Of a stretch of DNA of 64,000 nt, positions 46,390 to 56,460 are shown piece by piece. The notes below the pieces were generated by a model. It saw nothing but the letters and a program-made list of their open reading frames with translations. It was not told where the DNA came from and ran no database searches. Position 1 is the first letter of the stretch. Each line of letters begins with the position of its first letter. Origin of the DNA: Gnetum montanum. Lineage: Eukaryota; Streptophyta; Gnetopsida; Gnetales; Gnetaceae. The translations under genes and the position numbers were made by a program. The DNA is taken from the NCBI GenBank assembly GCA_015680685.1, contig MNCI01027100.1, positions 833,363 through 897,362 of the forward strand, given 5' to 3'.

Positions 46390-47052
46390 GTCAGTGATAC
46401 CAATGCTCATATCAGAGATCCTTAGCCCCTGTTGGCAAATCTTTATGTTATGACCAAGTTATGGTTTTATTTCTCTATGCTATCTAAAATGGCATTAAAT
46501 TTGGTATCATAGATTTGAAACCTTGTATCTCTCAACTTGTAGCAGATCTTGATCTAAAATTTATTTGCATATTTTGATTGATTTTAACTTTTAAATCATT
46601 TTGGAATCAGTAGAAAAAGTTATGATATTCCTAAGCTATGGTTAGTTTACCGTTAATCACTTTTTCTGTCCCTATTTCAGGTTGATTCAAAAAACATATA
46701 TTCATGACTTAATATTTCTCTCTGTATGATGGATATCTTTACGAAATTTTAATAGAGACTAGGTATACATTTTATCTTTCAAATGAATCATAAATCATTA
46801 ACAAATTCAAAATAATGTAAAAGTTATGCTAGTTTTACCAACTATTACACATTTAGATTGTGATCTGATTGTAGACAACTCAACTTAGATTGATGGAGGC
46901 TCTGATACCCTATATTAAAATCAAAAGTTGATTCTGTGTGGTTATGATTAAGATATGATATCTTGGTATTGTTATGTTTTTGCCCCTTTTGTTGTTGGAA
47001 CTTAGTTTAATCCCCTTTCAACTTTGTTCTACTCAATTTGTGAAATTGAGTT
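46390..47052. repeat. LTR-like pieces with a tRNA-iMet primer site
   Basis: Bases 46400-46450 match 18140-18085 in inverted orientation and include TGTTGGCAAATC, a likely LTR start. At 46910-46898 the minus strand reads GGGTATCAGAGCC, an 11 of 12 match to the copia primer site. The two signals point in opposite directions, so at least two element remnants are present. No coding part was found. Confidence 0.4.
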
Positions 47053-47560
47053 TGTTGGCATGTCGACTTTGGCTAACAAAATGCTAAATTAACATGCGCA
47101 TGAATTTATTATTAGTCTTAATGAACTTGACACATTGCCCAAGACATCACCTCCAAGGTTCCCAAACCTACCAGTGCTAGAGGAGTCTCTCAAGAACTCT
47201 CTTTTAACATTTTGGAGGCACAAAAACCAAATAACCAATGAGCCATGGATCACCCTCTTGTGCAAGACAAGGCCTACAATAAGAGCCACACTAATGCATT
47301 CTACAATGAGGATCAATCATTAAACCATCTCCAAGGAATCCATCTCCAACCGGCCACACAACTCGCTGTTAGTCCTAGACAAGTGATCAACCATGCAAGC
47401 ATCCAAAAAAAGCAAACAAAGCAAACCAAATGTTGATAATGGAGGATTACAAAACATCATTTGACATGTCCAAACTACCAACAAATCCAACAATTTGACA
47501 TGTCCTGAAATAACCAAAAGATCTAACAATCAACCTCGAGGCAAAGTCAACATGCCAACA
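47053..47560. mobile_element. 508-bp element with inverted termini
   Basis: The left end TGTTGGCATGTCGACTTTGGC and the right end read on the minus strand (TGTTGGCATGTTGACTTTGCC) match at 19 of 21 bases. The flanks (GAGTT and AGCCT) show no target duplication. Inside there are short open frames without family. It could be a MITE-like element or two LTR ends facing each other. Confidence 0.5.
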
Positions 47561-47589
47561 AGCCTAATATCCTAAATGTCTCCTCTAAA

Positions 47590-48009
47590 GGATTAATGAG
47601 CCTCATATAGATTTTCTCTATTATGAAGATAATGAAGCCCGCGAAGTTTACTTTAGGCTGCACTATAATTATCCTACTTATTTCCTGACATCTAGATTAT
47701 TAAGAGAAGGTGCATTACATCTCCTACAGGGTATGCTTTCTTTAATGAAATCTCAAGCACACATCAGTGCACTAAGGAAAATTGAGAATCTGGCCAGTCT
47801 TAATCTAAACTAGCTTGATTCTTATCTTGACACCCTGAACGCACCACTCTTATCTTGACACCCTGAACGTACCACTTTTAGTCAATTCATAAACAGTTGT
47901 TGCTTCAAGAGACTCAGGTGTCAGCATTGGATGGGATAATCCTACAACTCTCCCGGAAGATGATTTTGTGCACTCAGACGAAGGATATGATTCTTCAGGA
48001 GATCAATAA
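47590..48009 (+). pseudogene. Pararetroviral accessory frame, copy 2
   Basis: The frame starts inside a block reading IDFLYYEDNEAREVYFRLHY, matching RDYLFYGNLQTRGAY of copy 1 in pattern, followed by PTYFLTSRLLREGALHLLQ and a helical stretch to a TAG near 47812. A 30-bp tandem duplication lies at about 47830-47885. The frame closes with TLPEDDFVHSDEGYDSSGDQ and TAA at 48007-48009, the same acidic tail as copy 1 (LPDDEVGSHGSYNSSEDA). The rest of the virus is missing here. Confidence 0.65.
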
Positions 48010-48280
48010 TTAAAGAGTGCCATGTAACTATTGTTAGTGGAGGCTTGCTTTCTACGGATATGGACTAAAATAGAAGTATAAAAAGCATGCCACACTGTTC
48101 ATGATAATGTCAGTTGATTTGATCTTATCATCCTGATTCTCCTTTCCTTTACTTCCCTGTTTCCTTTACTTCCCTATGTAAAGAATGTTTGTGTATGCTG
48201 AGAGACATCCAAGAGAAAAATCCTTCCTCAGCACTGTCTGCTGTTAGTTTTGTTAGTTTCGATCTCAAAAAAATTGTTAG
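48010..48280 (+). promoter_or_regulatory. Putative viral pregenomic promoter, copy 2
   Basis: A TATA box (TATAAAAAG) at 48077-48085 lies about 70 bases after the accessory-frame stop, followed by a C/T-rich leader. The placement repeats that of 37864-37872, which supports viral origin. Confidence 0.45.
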
Positions 48281-49364
48281 TTTTGTTGTAATGAAAATTT
48301 GCTGTTAATATGTGTAATGTTGTAAGTGGCTTCTCATTTTGGAAGGGGTGTGTGAGTGAATTTCATTTTGTTTTAACAGTACATAATAGTGAAGCAAGGC
48401 TACTCTCACATATATGGTTTTTCTTGTTATGAGTTGTTTTGAGCAAGGCTTCTATCAAATTATTATAGTTAGACTCAATTCATAAAGCTGCTTTTCATGG
48501 CTGCTATTCCAGCTAATTATTATAGTTAGACTCAATATGTAAAGCTAACAGCTACCTCAAGCAAATAAGCCAATATTACTTCTAAAATGGAAAAGTGCTG
48601 AGTAGTCTTTAGAATGAAAAAGCTTTAAAATCAACGGAAGAAAAAATACATAATATGAGATTTCAGTGAAAGTATAAACAGTGATGAAATAAAAGTAACA
48701 TTTTAAGGCCAAAACTTTCTTCATCACAAACAGTTCCACTAACTAGCGCCCATACTTTAATCAGATCATGTAATTGATGAAGATATAAAAACTTGATTAA
48801 GGTACCATGATCTAAATGAAGAAAGCCTAGTAGTATTTTATGCAATAAAAGAATCCTATTAAAACTAAAAGGAAAATTTTACAGAACTACAATACTATTT
48901 TATATGGTGTGTTGAATGTTCCACTGTAAACAAAAAACTAGCATCAACAACAAATCAAAGCACCAAAGATGCAAAAGCTTAGATGGATACTGAATGATAC
49001 AAGAAAAGATAAATTGTACTATACAAATGTCAAAGGAAGACTTAAAGTGATTTTTATTGCAAGTAAGTCTTGGTACATTTCTACCATTCCATGGAGCAGG
49101 CTTTATGAGGTTGTGGTACTTTAAGAGGAGCTATACAGTTAAAAAATGGCACTATGGAAGACTTGCTCCTGCAGCCCAGCATTTGAATGATTAATTTCAT
49201 GACTTGCTCAAGAATCATAAACTGGTGGTTCTCAAGTTGCCTCACTGGAATGTATCCGTAGAAAGGGAAGACATATGGGTTCCTTGGAGAGTGTGATGGC
49301 ATCGCCCTCGGTTAAAATTGTCATTCTGGAAGGGTTTGGCTTAGGCCCCACCCTCAAATAGATG
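48281..49364. other. Unassigned intronic sequence
   Basis: No element or exon is recognised. The phrase AATTATTATAGTTAGACTCAAT occurs twice, near 48457 and 48514. Confidence 0.4.
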
Positions 49365-49565
49365 CTGATAACAGACTTCACCTGTGCAGTTCAGAAGAAT
49401 ATTCTTCTTCAGGGTCACATGTACATTTTTACCCGATATATTTACTTCTACTCAAACATAGTTGGATATGAAAAAAAGGGGATAATTCCTCTCAAAGAAA
49501 TTACACCAGTGTATAAAGCAAGAATAGCAGGAATATTTCCAAATGCAATTGAAATTGATGCATGG
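49365..49565 (+). pseudogene. GRAM-domain gene fragment
   Basis: One frame reads DFTCAVQKNILLQGHMYIF, YFYSNIVGYEKKGIIPLKEI and AGIFPNAIEID, the GRAM lipid-binding domain of plant VASt/VAD1-type proteins, here from the first strand to the last. The expected sequence after the domain is absent; the frame degrades near 49565. It is a fragment with no recognisable exon boundary. It is joined within about 100 bases to a hexose-transporter fragment in the same direction. Confidence 0.8.
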
Positions 49566-49670
49566 GGATGCTGGTGTGAGTGCTTCAAATTCAGATGCCG
49601 AATCAAGTTCTTATTGTATCTTGCAAACTGAAGTACTTGTTCTAAATCTATATCACATGAAGACACTAAA

Positions 49671-50586
49671 GACTCTTCTTGGCTTTGGCGGCGTTTTCCG
49701 GGCTCATAATAATGGTGGGATAATGGGAACCGCCAGATATGCCGAACAATTTGATTGAACGCGGCCAAACAGAGAAAACCCAAGCTTTGCTAAAAAACAT
49801 ATCCGACGTGGCCATGTGGATATAGAACTTGCTTCGCTGTCAGTGATGCATCAAAACTCGTCCAGCACCCTTGGTGTAACCGTCTCAATCATAGGTATCG
49901 GCCACAGCTGGCGATGGTGCTATGCTTCCCATTTTTCCGGCAGATGATGGGAATCAATGCGATCATGTTCTACGTGCTCCAGTGCGTCTCTGCTCTTGGC
50001 AGTTATCACGGGCTCCGTCAACGTTGCAGCCACGCTTATGTCCATGGCTATTGTTGATCGTATTGGCCGACGGGTCCTTTTCGTTGAAGGCAGAATTCAA
50101 ATGTTAATTTCACAGGTAATAGTAACAGCAATATTTGCAGTGAAAATTGTAACAGACGGGCAAGGGAGCCTTTTGCCAGACATGGCTAACTTTGTGGCTG
50201 CATTGATATACATATACGTAGCTGGGTTTGCATGGTCATGGGGTCTTTTAGGGTGGTTGTTTCCCGGTGAAATATTTCCCTTGGCAGTTCGCTCTGCAGG
50301 CCAATCCCTCACCATTTTTGTGAACATGCTCTTCTCATTTACAGTGGCACAGCTGTTTCTGCTGTCTCTGTGCCATCCCAAGTACGGTCTATTTTTGTTA
50401 TTGTTGGCCTTCCTGATGCTAATAACACTGTTCATGTATTTGATGCTGCCTGAAACCACGAATATATCCATTGAAGAGATGACTTTGGTTTGGCAAAGGC
50501 ACTGGTTCTGGGGTCAGTTTTATAATGAGGCGGAGGATAACAATGCTCAAAACCTCAACAAGATGTTAGAGCATTTGGAGCTCTAG
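49671..50586 (+). pseudogene. Hexose transporter (STP/MFS type) pseudogene, C-terminal half
   Basis: The fragment begins in the middle of a sugar:proton symporter of the STP family (RLFLALAAFSGLIIMVG), with a stop near 49723, then PPDMPNNLIERG (the usual PxTPNSLIERG loop), two frameshifts, and YRPQLAMVLCFPFFRQMMGI. About a dozen residues are missing before ASLLLAVITGSVNV. From 49995 to 50586 the frame is open and covers helices 8-12 with VDRIGRR, GWLFPGEIFPLAVRSAGQS and PETTNISIEEM. Stop at 50584. The N-terminal half is absent and the stops rule out a transporter. Confidence 0.88.
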
Positions 50587-51279
50587 AATCTCCATGATTC
50601 AATACCCTATTTTGGTCATGTGAGATGGCACGATAGTATCAGGAAAGCATGATGATCTTCTTCATTTAAAACAGATTTTGAAGCACTAGTTACAGTGCAT
50701 GAACATGACAGATTCATGGAGCCGCATTGCAGATTTACCTTCGTTGAATCCGCACCTGCGTTTTGTTCTTGTTGTGTGTGGACGGTTGCTGCTGTGCGTC
50801 TGCAATCTAAGCATGAAAAAGACAGATCCTGAGTTACGTGCCAGCGCAAGATTCATGACATTTTCAAGGTGAGGAAAGCTACGGTCTTGTGGACGGGCAC
50901 GTGCTCAGAGCAGGCTCTGCTAATGTTTTCGGGGTTACAGCCCACAATATGAGATATTACTACTGTATCAGAGATTCTTCTTCTTCTTGTTCAGGAACCA
51001 TTTCAGCAAATGAAAAGAAGAACCAGGTGTTTTCGGTTCCTACATGTGTGAAGAAAAACATGATTGCTGTGAAAACATACGAATTCAGGTTTTCTGATAC
51101 TCATGATTTAACAGTCAATTTGAAGGCAAACTCACATGGATGATCACCTCTGTATGAAGGAGAGGGAATGAACCCTACCGCTATGGTTGCTCACTTGTCA
51201 TGGAGGCTCTGCCCGAGAATGATGATTTCAATACAAGTCTGGAATTTGATGAGAATTATATTGGTATTTCATTTTTAAA
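50587..51279. other. Unassigned sequence after transporter fragment
   Basis: An open frame at 50889-51143 (84 codons) has no family I know. It may belong to the 3' flank copied with the transporter fragment. Confidence 0.35.
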
Positions 51280-52745
51280 AAATAATATTAAAAAAAAATT
51301 ATCATTTAAAAAGAAAGGGAATTTATGGGACAGTAGTTCAATGTCCTATATGTATGAAACAAGTGTAAATTATAATTTTGTAATATTAACTACCATGGTG
51401 GTTGTGACTTCCCCTATAATGGTTGTAACTTCCCTTAGTGGTTGCAACCGAATTTTAATTTTTCATGATGTTGTAACCATCACTATCCAACAGGACACTT
51501 GTTGACTATAGCTTCTTAATCTCTATGACGGTTTCAACTATCCTTAACTTCTCATAATGATTGTAACTACCCTGAAGTCACAAGGCTAAAAGAAAATAGA
51601 TGGAAGAATTGGTGGGAGAACAAGAAGCAAAATATTGAAGATTGTAAGATGGCTTGCTAATTCATCAATTCAGCTGCTTTGTTTAAATCCTCTAAGTTCT
51701 TTTCTTCCCATTTTGTCCTAGTTACGTAGCTAATGGTTTAAATAATATTGTGCTTAGCATTTAATTTTGGGATTTTCTAGATTGCTCTTATAGCTCTATG
51801 TTTGCACAATTCTAGACTTCTATTTTAGTTGCCATATAAGAGCTTTTGTTGTCTTTGAAAAGTCTCTCGAGCAATTTAATAGTGATGTCTTTGAAAAGGT
51901 GAAAAACATCCCATATACTTCTACTATTGGATCATTGATGTATGCCATGGTTTGTACACGTCCTGATATTGCTTATGCCGTTGGAGTAGTTAGTAGATTT
52001 ATAATCAACTATGGGTGGAATCACTAGTTGGTTGTTAAATGGATTCTAAAATATTTAAAGGGCACAAAAACACATTGTTTGTGTTTTGGAGATGCTAATT
52101 TGCACATTGAAGGTTTTGTAGATGCAAACTTTGCTGCTGATCATGATACAAGACATTCCACTACAGGGTACACATTCTTTTTATATCATTATTTAAAATG
52201 CAACATCCTTTTAAAAACATAAAAGGAAATACAACAAATAATACTAATGTATTTGTCTTCATTTTTCCAATAGTAAGTGCCAATTCTTAATCAATTTAGC
52301 ATAGAAATATTGTCGTCTTTATACAATTCTGAAATTTATGAATAAATTTATTTTCCTTAGTTTCGTGCTTTGTTTAGCAAAGCTTTTGTGATTTTGCTTC
52401 GGGAAGTTAGCTAGCAGATAATTTAGAATTAAATATTGACATTCTCTATAAAACCCTTTTCATTCGTTATATGTGTGGTGTGCAAGATATAAGGCTAGAT
52501 TAATACGAGAGTCATTTGATTTCTTTAGTTTTGCTAAGAGATAGCTAGAAGAGGTAGTCAAAAATTATACTCAAGACAACTGTACTTTAAATATATTACA
52601 TACCTTAAATTTACTAAATTAGATCATTGTTAAGAAAGCTTTATCACTGTCAAATATACTTAACTACATTAACTCATTTTTAACAGCAGAGGCTGTTTGG
52701 GGGTATCCATGCCTTGGTGGTACCAGAGACCAGCAACCACCTAAA
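51280..52745 (+). repeat. Dispersed copia-related repeat, copy 1
   Basis: Blocks at about 51390-51890 and 52690-52745 are found again at 60500-60960 and 61635-61690 (for example AAGATGGCTTGCT, TTAGCTAATGGTTTA, AGAGACCAGCAA). Between them lies copia coding sequence (next entry). Confidence 0.7.
51890..52190 (+). pseudogene. Ty1/copia fragment between reverse transcriptase and RNase H
   Basis: The frame reads IPYTSTIGSLMYAMVCTRPD, IAYAVGVVSRF, a stop, then WILKYLKGTKTHCLCFGD and GFVDANFAADHDTRHSTTGY. This is the copia junction of polymerase and RNase H with its DANFA-type box. It ends in unrelated sequence at about 52185. Confidence 0.87.
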
Positions 52746-55109
52746 ATGAGTTTAACTAAAAGATGTTTTTTGTGGCTGAATTGTTCTTGATTCTACCCTA
52801 ACATAAAGGAAAGTTAACAATTATATGCAAAACTGCAAATAGATAAATATTTAGTTGTTAATAGGGGCAAATGGCAAAAGAGCCCTAATGTAACCTAACC
52901 TGTTGAATCAAGGCTATGATAATGATAAACCTTAGGCCAAGCTTAAGAAGTATGATCCAAGATTGAGGTTAGTTCTCGGGCATGGATCATTACTGAGGAT
53001 ACTATTCAAGGAAAGGCAATGAAAACAAAGCCAGATAATGCAGCCAAATTAAAAAGTTTTGAAGAATCTTACTACCAAGAATTCATCAAGGGCTATTTTC
53101 AGTACTTTGTTAGTGTAAAGAACAACAATTCATATAGTGTTGAAAACAACAGTTCACTAACCCAATGCCCTTAGAGATACACGACTTGACAAGGTTGCCA
53201 GTAATTGTATTCAGAAACTTCACTGCCTGGACAGTTGAATTCATAGCTTAAAAACAGCATATTCCTTAAAAACAAAATGATATTACTGCTTAACGCAGGC
53301 ACAAATCTTGTTTAAATTATTGTAAATTTAATCATGAGATAAATTCATAAAGATTCCATTGTGTTTTTGGTTTCAACGCATCAAGGAAAGCTGGGTGTCT
53401 AAGACACAGAATCTCTTAGTGTGCATATACTCATTTAGTAAATTGACTGTGCTGTTTTTTAATAAAAATTTTGCTTTATGGAAAATCAAATTCATGCTCT
53501 TTCTTTGCAATTTCATTTTTAAAGATAATCTATTTCATTTGTAAGAAAAATCTATTTTGTTTAACCTTTTCAAATTCATTCAAAACCTTTAAAATGTGCT
53601 CTCCTATTTTTTGAGTGCCACATATGTTGTGTTGTATGGTAAGAGCACACACTACTGTGCTCAGAGTTACATAGGCCTGTGGTTGACATTATCTTCATTT
53701 GCATCTCCATCTCCGCTAAGCTCAACCAAAACTAAAACCCAACTGTAACTGCAGAGAGTGTTTCACAAAATACCTTCTATAATGTCATGGGCTGTTGAAA
53801 ATTGAGATATCCTGATTTAGTGTATGTAGCAGTAATTTGTCCATTGTAAATACTAGGATATATCATATATTGTATCATTGTGTAGTTACAGAAGCTGTAG
53901 TGTCAAAAAGAGCACCTTCAGCTTTTTGTTGCTAATTTCAAAGGTCATCATTCTTTTGAAGAAAAAAAAATTGTAATCCTTTGATACATTGCATGTTTTT
54001 GGCTATGCAAAAAAATTTTGGAAATAAGTAGAACCATCAAATGGATTATATATAAGTACTACAGATTGAGATTCATTTACAAATATTTATTTTCAGAAGC
54101 CAAAAATAGTCATTATTTTGATGACAATTTGTTTTGGGACATTAAATTAATTTGTTTTATAAGATGAGCAAAAGTGATATGTAAAATGTTGAAATTGGTT
54201 ATGGTCTTGACTAAATTGATGTAGTAGATAAATTGATTTAGAGAATGAGTGAAATTGATTTAAATTTTTAACGAAATTGAAATTACCTAACTATGACATA
54301 GATTTTGATTTGGATAAACTTGGTTTTGATTTTGGCAAAATTGGTAGGAAAAAGAACAAAATCAATGAACCAAAGGAGTATTAATAGTTACTAGGGTAGC
54401 TTATAAACCAAGAGGAGTGAACAAGCTTGATACAATGTATTTTATGAATCCCATCCGTTTGAACAAGGTCAATGGAATTACTTGTAAGGTTAGACTACCA
54501 ACCTTTATGATCTCTTATCAATCTGTCTTTGATTTCAAAGCTCTAAATTTCAAAGCATTCATTATAAAATTGAAATGGACTGAAACATTTTTTATTGCAT
54601 ACCGAATCAACCAAAACAAGAATAAATAGGAATGAGTTTTCATTTCTACATGGAATTTAGAACATTTTTCTTCGTAAATTCAGCTTTGTTTATTGCTGGT
54701 TCCAAAGTGTCATACTGAGGGCGGCAAGCAGTTCCATTTAAGTTACAAAGGGGCTCTTGCTGCCTACAGAAATATGACCTTCACAGGAACATTGTTGCCC
54801 ATTTTGGTGATTATTATGTTTCAGACCCCATGATCTATTTAGATCTACTTGACTGATTCAATATTAACCATTATCTATTCCAGAATGTCCGTATATCTAC
54901 ATCTTATTATAATGAAGCCTGTAATTCAAGTCATAAGCCTTAACCAATAAGTTACCCTTTTTATGCAAAATTGAATTCCAGACTGCAGGTATTGAATTCA
55001 CCACAATTGGTTTGAATCTGTCAAGACGAAATCAAATGCATTAGCTTCATTACGTAATGGGGAAATAAAATCCATGTACTCTCCTTGAATTCTTTAAATC
55101 TTGGTGATA
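52746..55109. other. Unassigned intronic sequence
   Basis: No frame or element is recognised. Confidence 0.4.
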
Positions 55110-55500
55110 TTCATCCTAGGTGTTTTGGAAGGACGTGTCCCTGCCAAAAATTTCGACATTTGGGGCATCTTTGGAACGGGTCACATTGGGGACATGAGCA
55201 ACTCTGACAACGTTTTGAGGACTTCTCAAACACAGTGCGTTGTAGATGCAAAGCAAAAATAGGGCCGTATCAAAGCTCAGATTCCTAAGTTACAAATCAT
55301 CATAGGTGGCTTTGAAAGGAATTTTACGGCTATATTGTTTGCAATATATACAAAGAGCAAGACAAAAATCCATGGATATATTCCGGAAATATTGCATAAA
55401 TATGTATTGCAACCTATATATGGCTTGCACAATGCGTCCCGGACACATCCCTAAAAAACCCTCCATCCCTAATCACGTTTGGGGTCCCTGAGATAGGTTA
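55110..55500. repeat. Possible unclassified repeat before LHCB7 exon 2
   Basis: The stretch is more GC-rich than its surroundings, with both strands open for long runs at 55130-55240. It resembles text I associate with conifer dispersed repeats, but no second copy occurs in the window, so the call is weak. Confidence 0.25.
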
Positions 55501-55558
55501 AACATAGATCCAAATAAAGTCTGAAAGCCTACCAAGTTAGCAAGGCAGAAAGACTCAC

Positions 55559-55705
55559 TTGAAGTATCTCTGAAAATCTTGAGGATCTTTCCCCAAAGCT
55601 GCGATGTCAAAGCCATAATCACCCGGTGCTTCGCCGGAAAGGTAGGGAGGATAATCAAATGGAATGGGACCCAGCCAGCGAGGTCGATCTTCTCCATACC
55701 ATTTG
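55559..55705 (-). CDS. LHCB7: LHCB7 exon 2: mature N-terminal region
   Basis: The exon supplies the last base of codon 79, residues 80-127, and two bases of codon 128. It reads [20 protein letters not shown], then [20 protein letters not shown] and PQDFQRYF. The WYG/RP/LGP and GDYGFD motifs mark the stromal N-terminal domain of LHC proteins. The acceptor is CATCCACAG, the donor is CAA|GTGAGT. The split codon 128 becomes Asn, giving [14 protein letters not shown] across the junction. Confidence 0.93.
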
Positions 55706-56044
55706 CTGTGGATGCAGAACACACAACAGGAGCAAATCAGTACACACAGGAAAATTGCAGGGCCCGTGAAATAATATTGAAATTGAATTTATAACCATCC
55801 TCAAACAACGAATAATTGTAACAGTAGTCCATCAAGCTGAAACGGACGTTAGTCCCGCGCACTCAGAAAATGAACAATTGTGATTATTAATCAAAGCAAA
55901 GCAAACATTCCTTAAAGATCCAGGCTATTTAAAAAGAAACGGCAGGAAGATGAGAATTAAAGTACCTTATTCTAGCAAGAAACTCTGTAAGAGAAACTCA
56001 AGGCATGCTTTACTTATATAAATTGAAGTGCGATTGAAAGAAAC

Positions 56045-56280
56045 CTTTGTTTGCGAGCCCTGCGCAGAGCAGCAATTCTGGAGGGGGAATTCTTCAAGGC
56101 CAGAGATTTAGTGTTGCGCATGCGCTGCTGGAGGAGGGCAGAGAGACGGCTATTGGCCACCAATTTAACAATGGTGAAAGGCGCGGCTGAAAATGCCAGC
56201 AATCCTGCCACATCTTGCCAAAGGCTTCCACCGCCATTGCCATTACCACTGCCAAGGCAAGCTCTGCACTTCATCATCAT
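56045..56280 (-). CDS. LHCB7: LHCB7 exon 1: start and transit peptide
   Basis: The frame starts at the first of three tandem ATGs (56280) and has an in-frame TAA 12 bases upstream of it, which fixes the start. Residues 1-78 are rich in Ser, Ala, Arg and Leu with few acidic residues, as in chloroplast transit peptides; a hydrophobic stretch VAGLLAFSAAPFTIV lies at about 24-38. The donor is AAAG|GTTTCT at 56044. The exon ends in phase 2 and joins exon 2 as [12 protein letters not shown] across a 339-bp intron. Start and length fit; the N-terminus itself is poorly conserved in the family. Confidence 0.85.
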
Positions 56281-56460
56281 CCTCTCCTCCTCTTATCTTC
56301 CACCGTTGTTGTTTCTGTTGCGTATATATGGCTCTGCTTCCATAGGACCGCCGGCGTCCTGCAGCGCAGGACATTCGTTCTACGATCTTCTGTTATAATG
56401 AGGCCATACACATTGAGAGAACAACAATCAACGAAGCATAATTTATTCAAGTGCTTCTAA
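56281..56460 (-). promoter_or_regulatory. LHCB7 upstream region with possible TATA and GATAAG motif
   Basis: On the minus strand CATATATACG at 56330-56321 could be a TATA box about 40 bases before the ATG, which would leave a very short leader. AGATAAGAG, an I-box-type GATAAG motif known from light-regulated genes, lies at about 56299-56291. Both are pattern matches only. Confidence 0.3.

Larger units (their letters stand above)
7832..56280 (-). other. LHCB7: LHCB7 gene span, five exons over 48.4 kb
   Basis: The gene runs from the ATG at 56280 down to the TAG at 7832. Exons are 56280-56045, 55705-55559, 41693-41561, 19157-19065 and 8143-7832 (236, 147, 133, 93 and 312 bp; 921 in all, 306 codons plus stop). 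Introns are 339, 13,865, 22,403 and 10,921 bp. Every junction is GT-AG and keeps phase. The three large introns hold most of the mobile elements listed here. Coding exons show no stop or frameshift, so the gene is probably functional despite its size. Confidence 0.9.

Noticed and set aside
50097-50471. Minus-strand open frame of 124 codons
   Set aside because: It is the antisense shadow of the transporter fragment, which shows clear family motifs on the plus strand.
49671-50586. A working hexose transporter gene
   Set aside because: The N-terminal half is missing and there are a stop, two frameshifts and a short deletion; only the last 200 codons are open.
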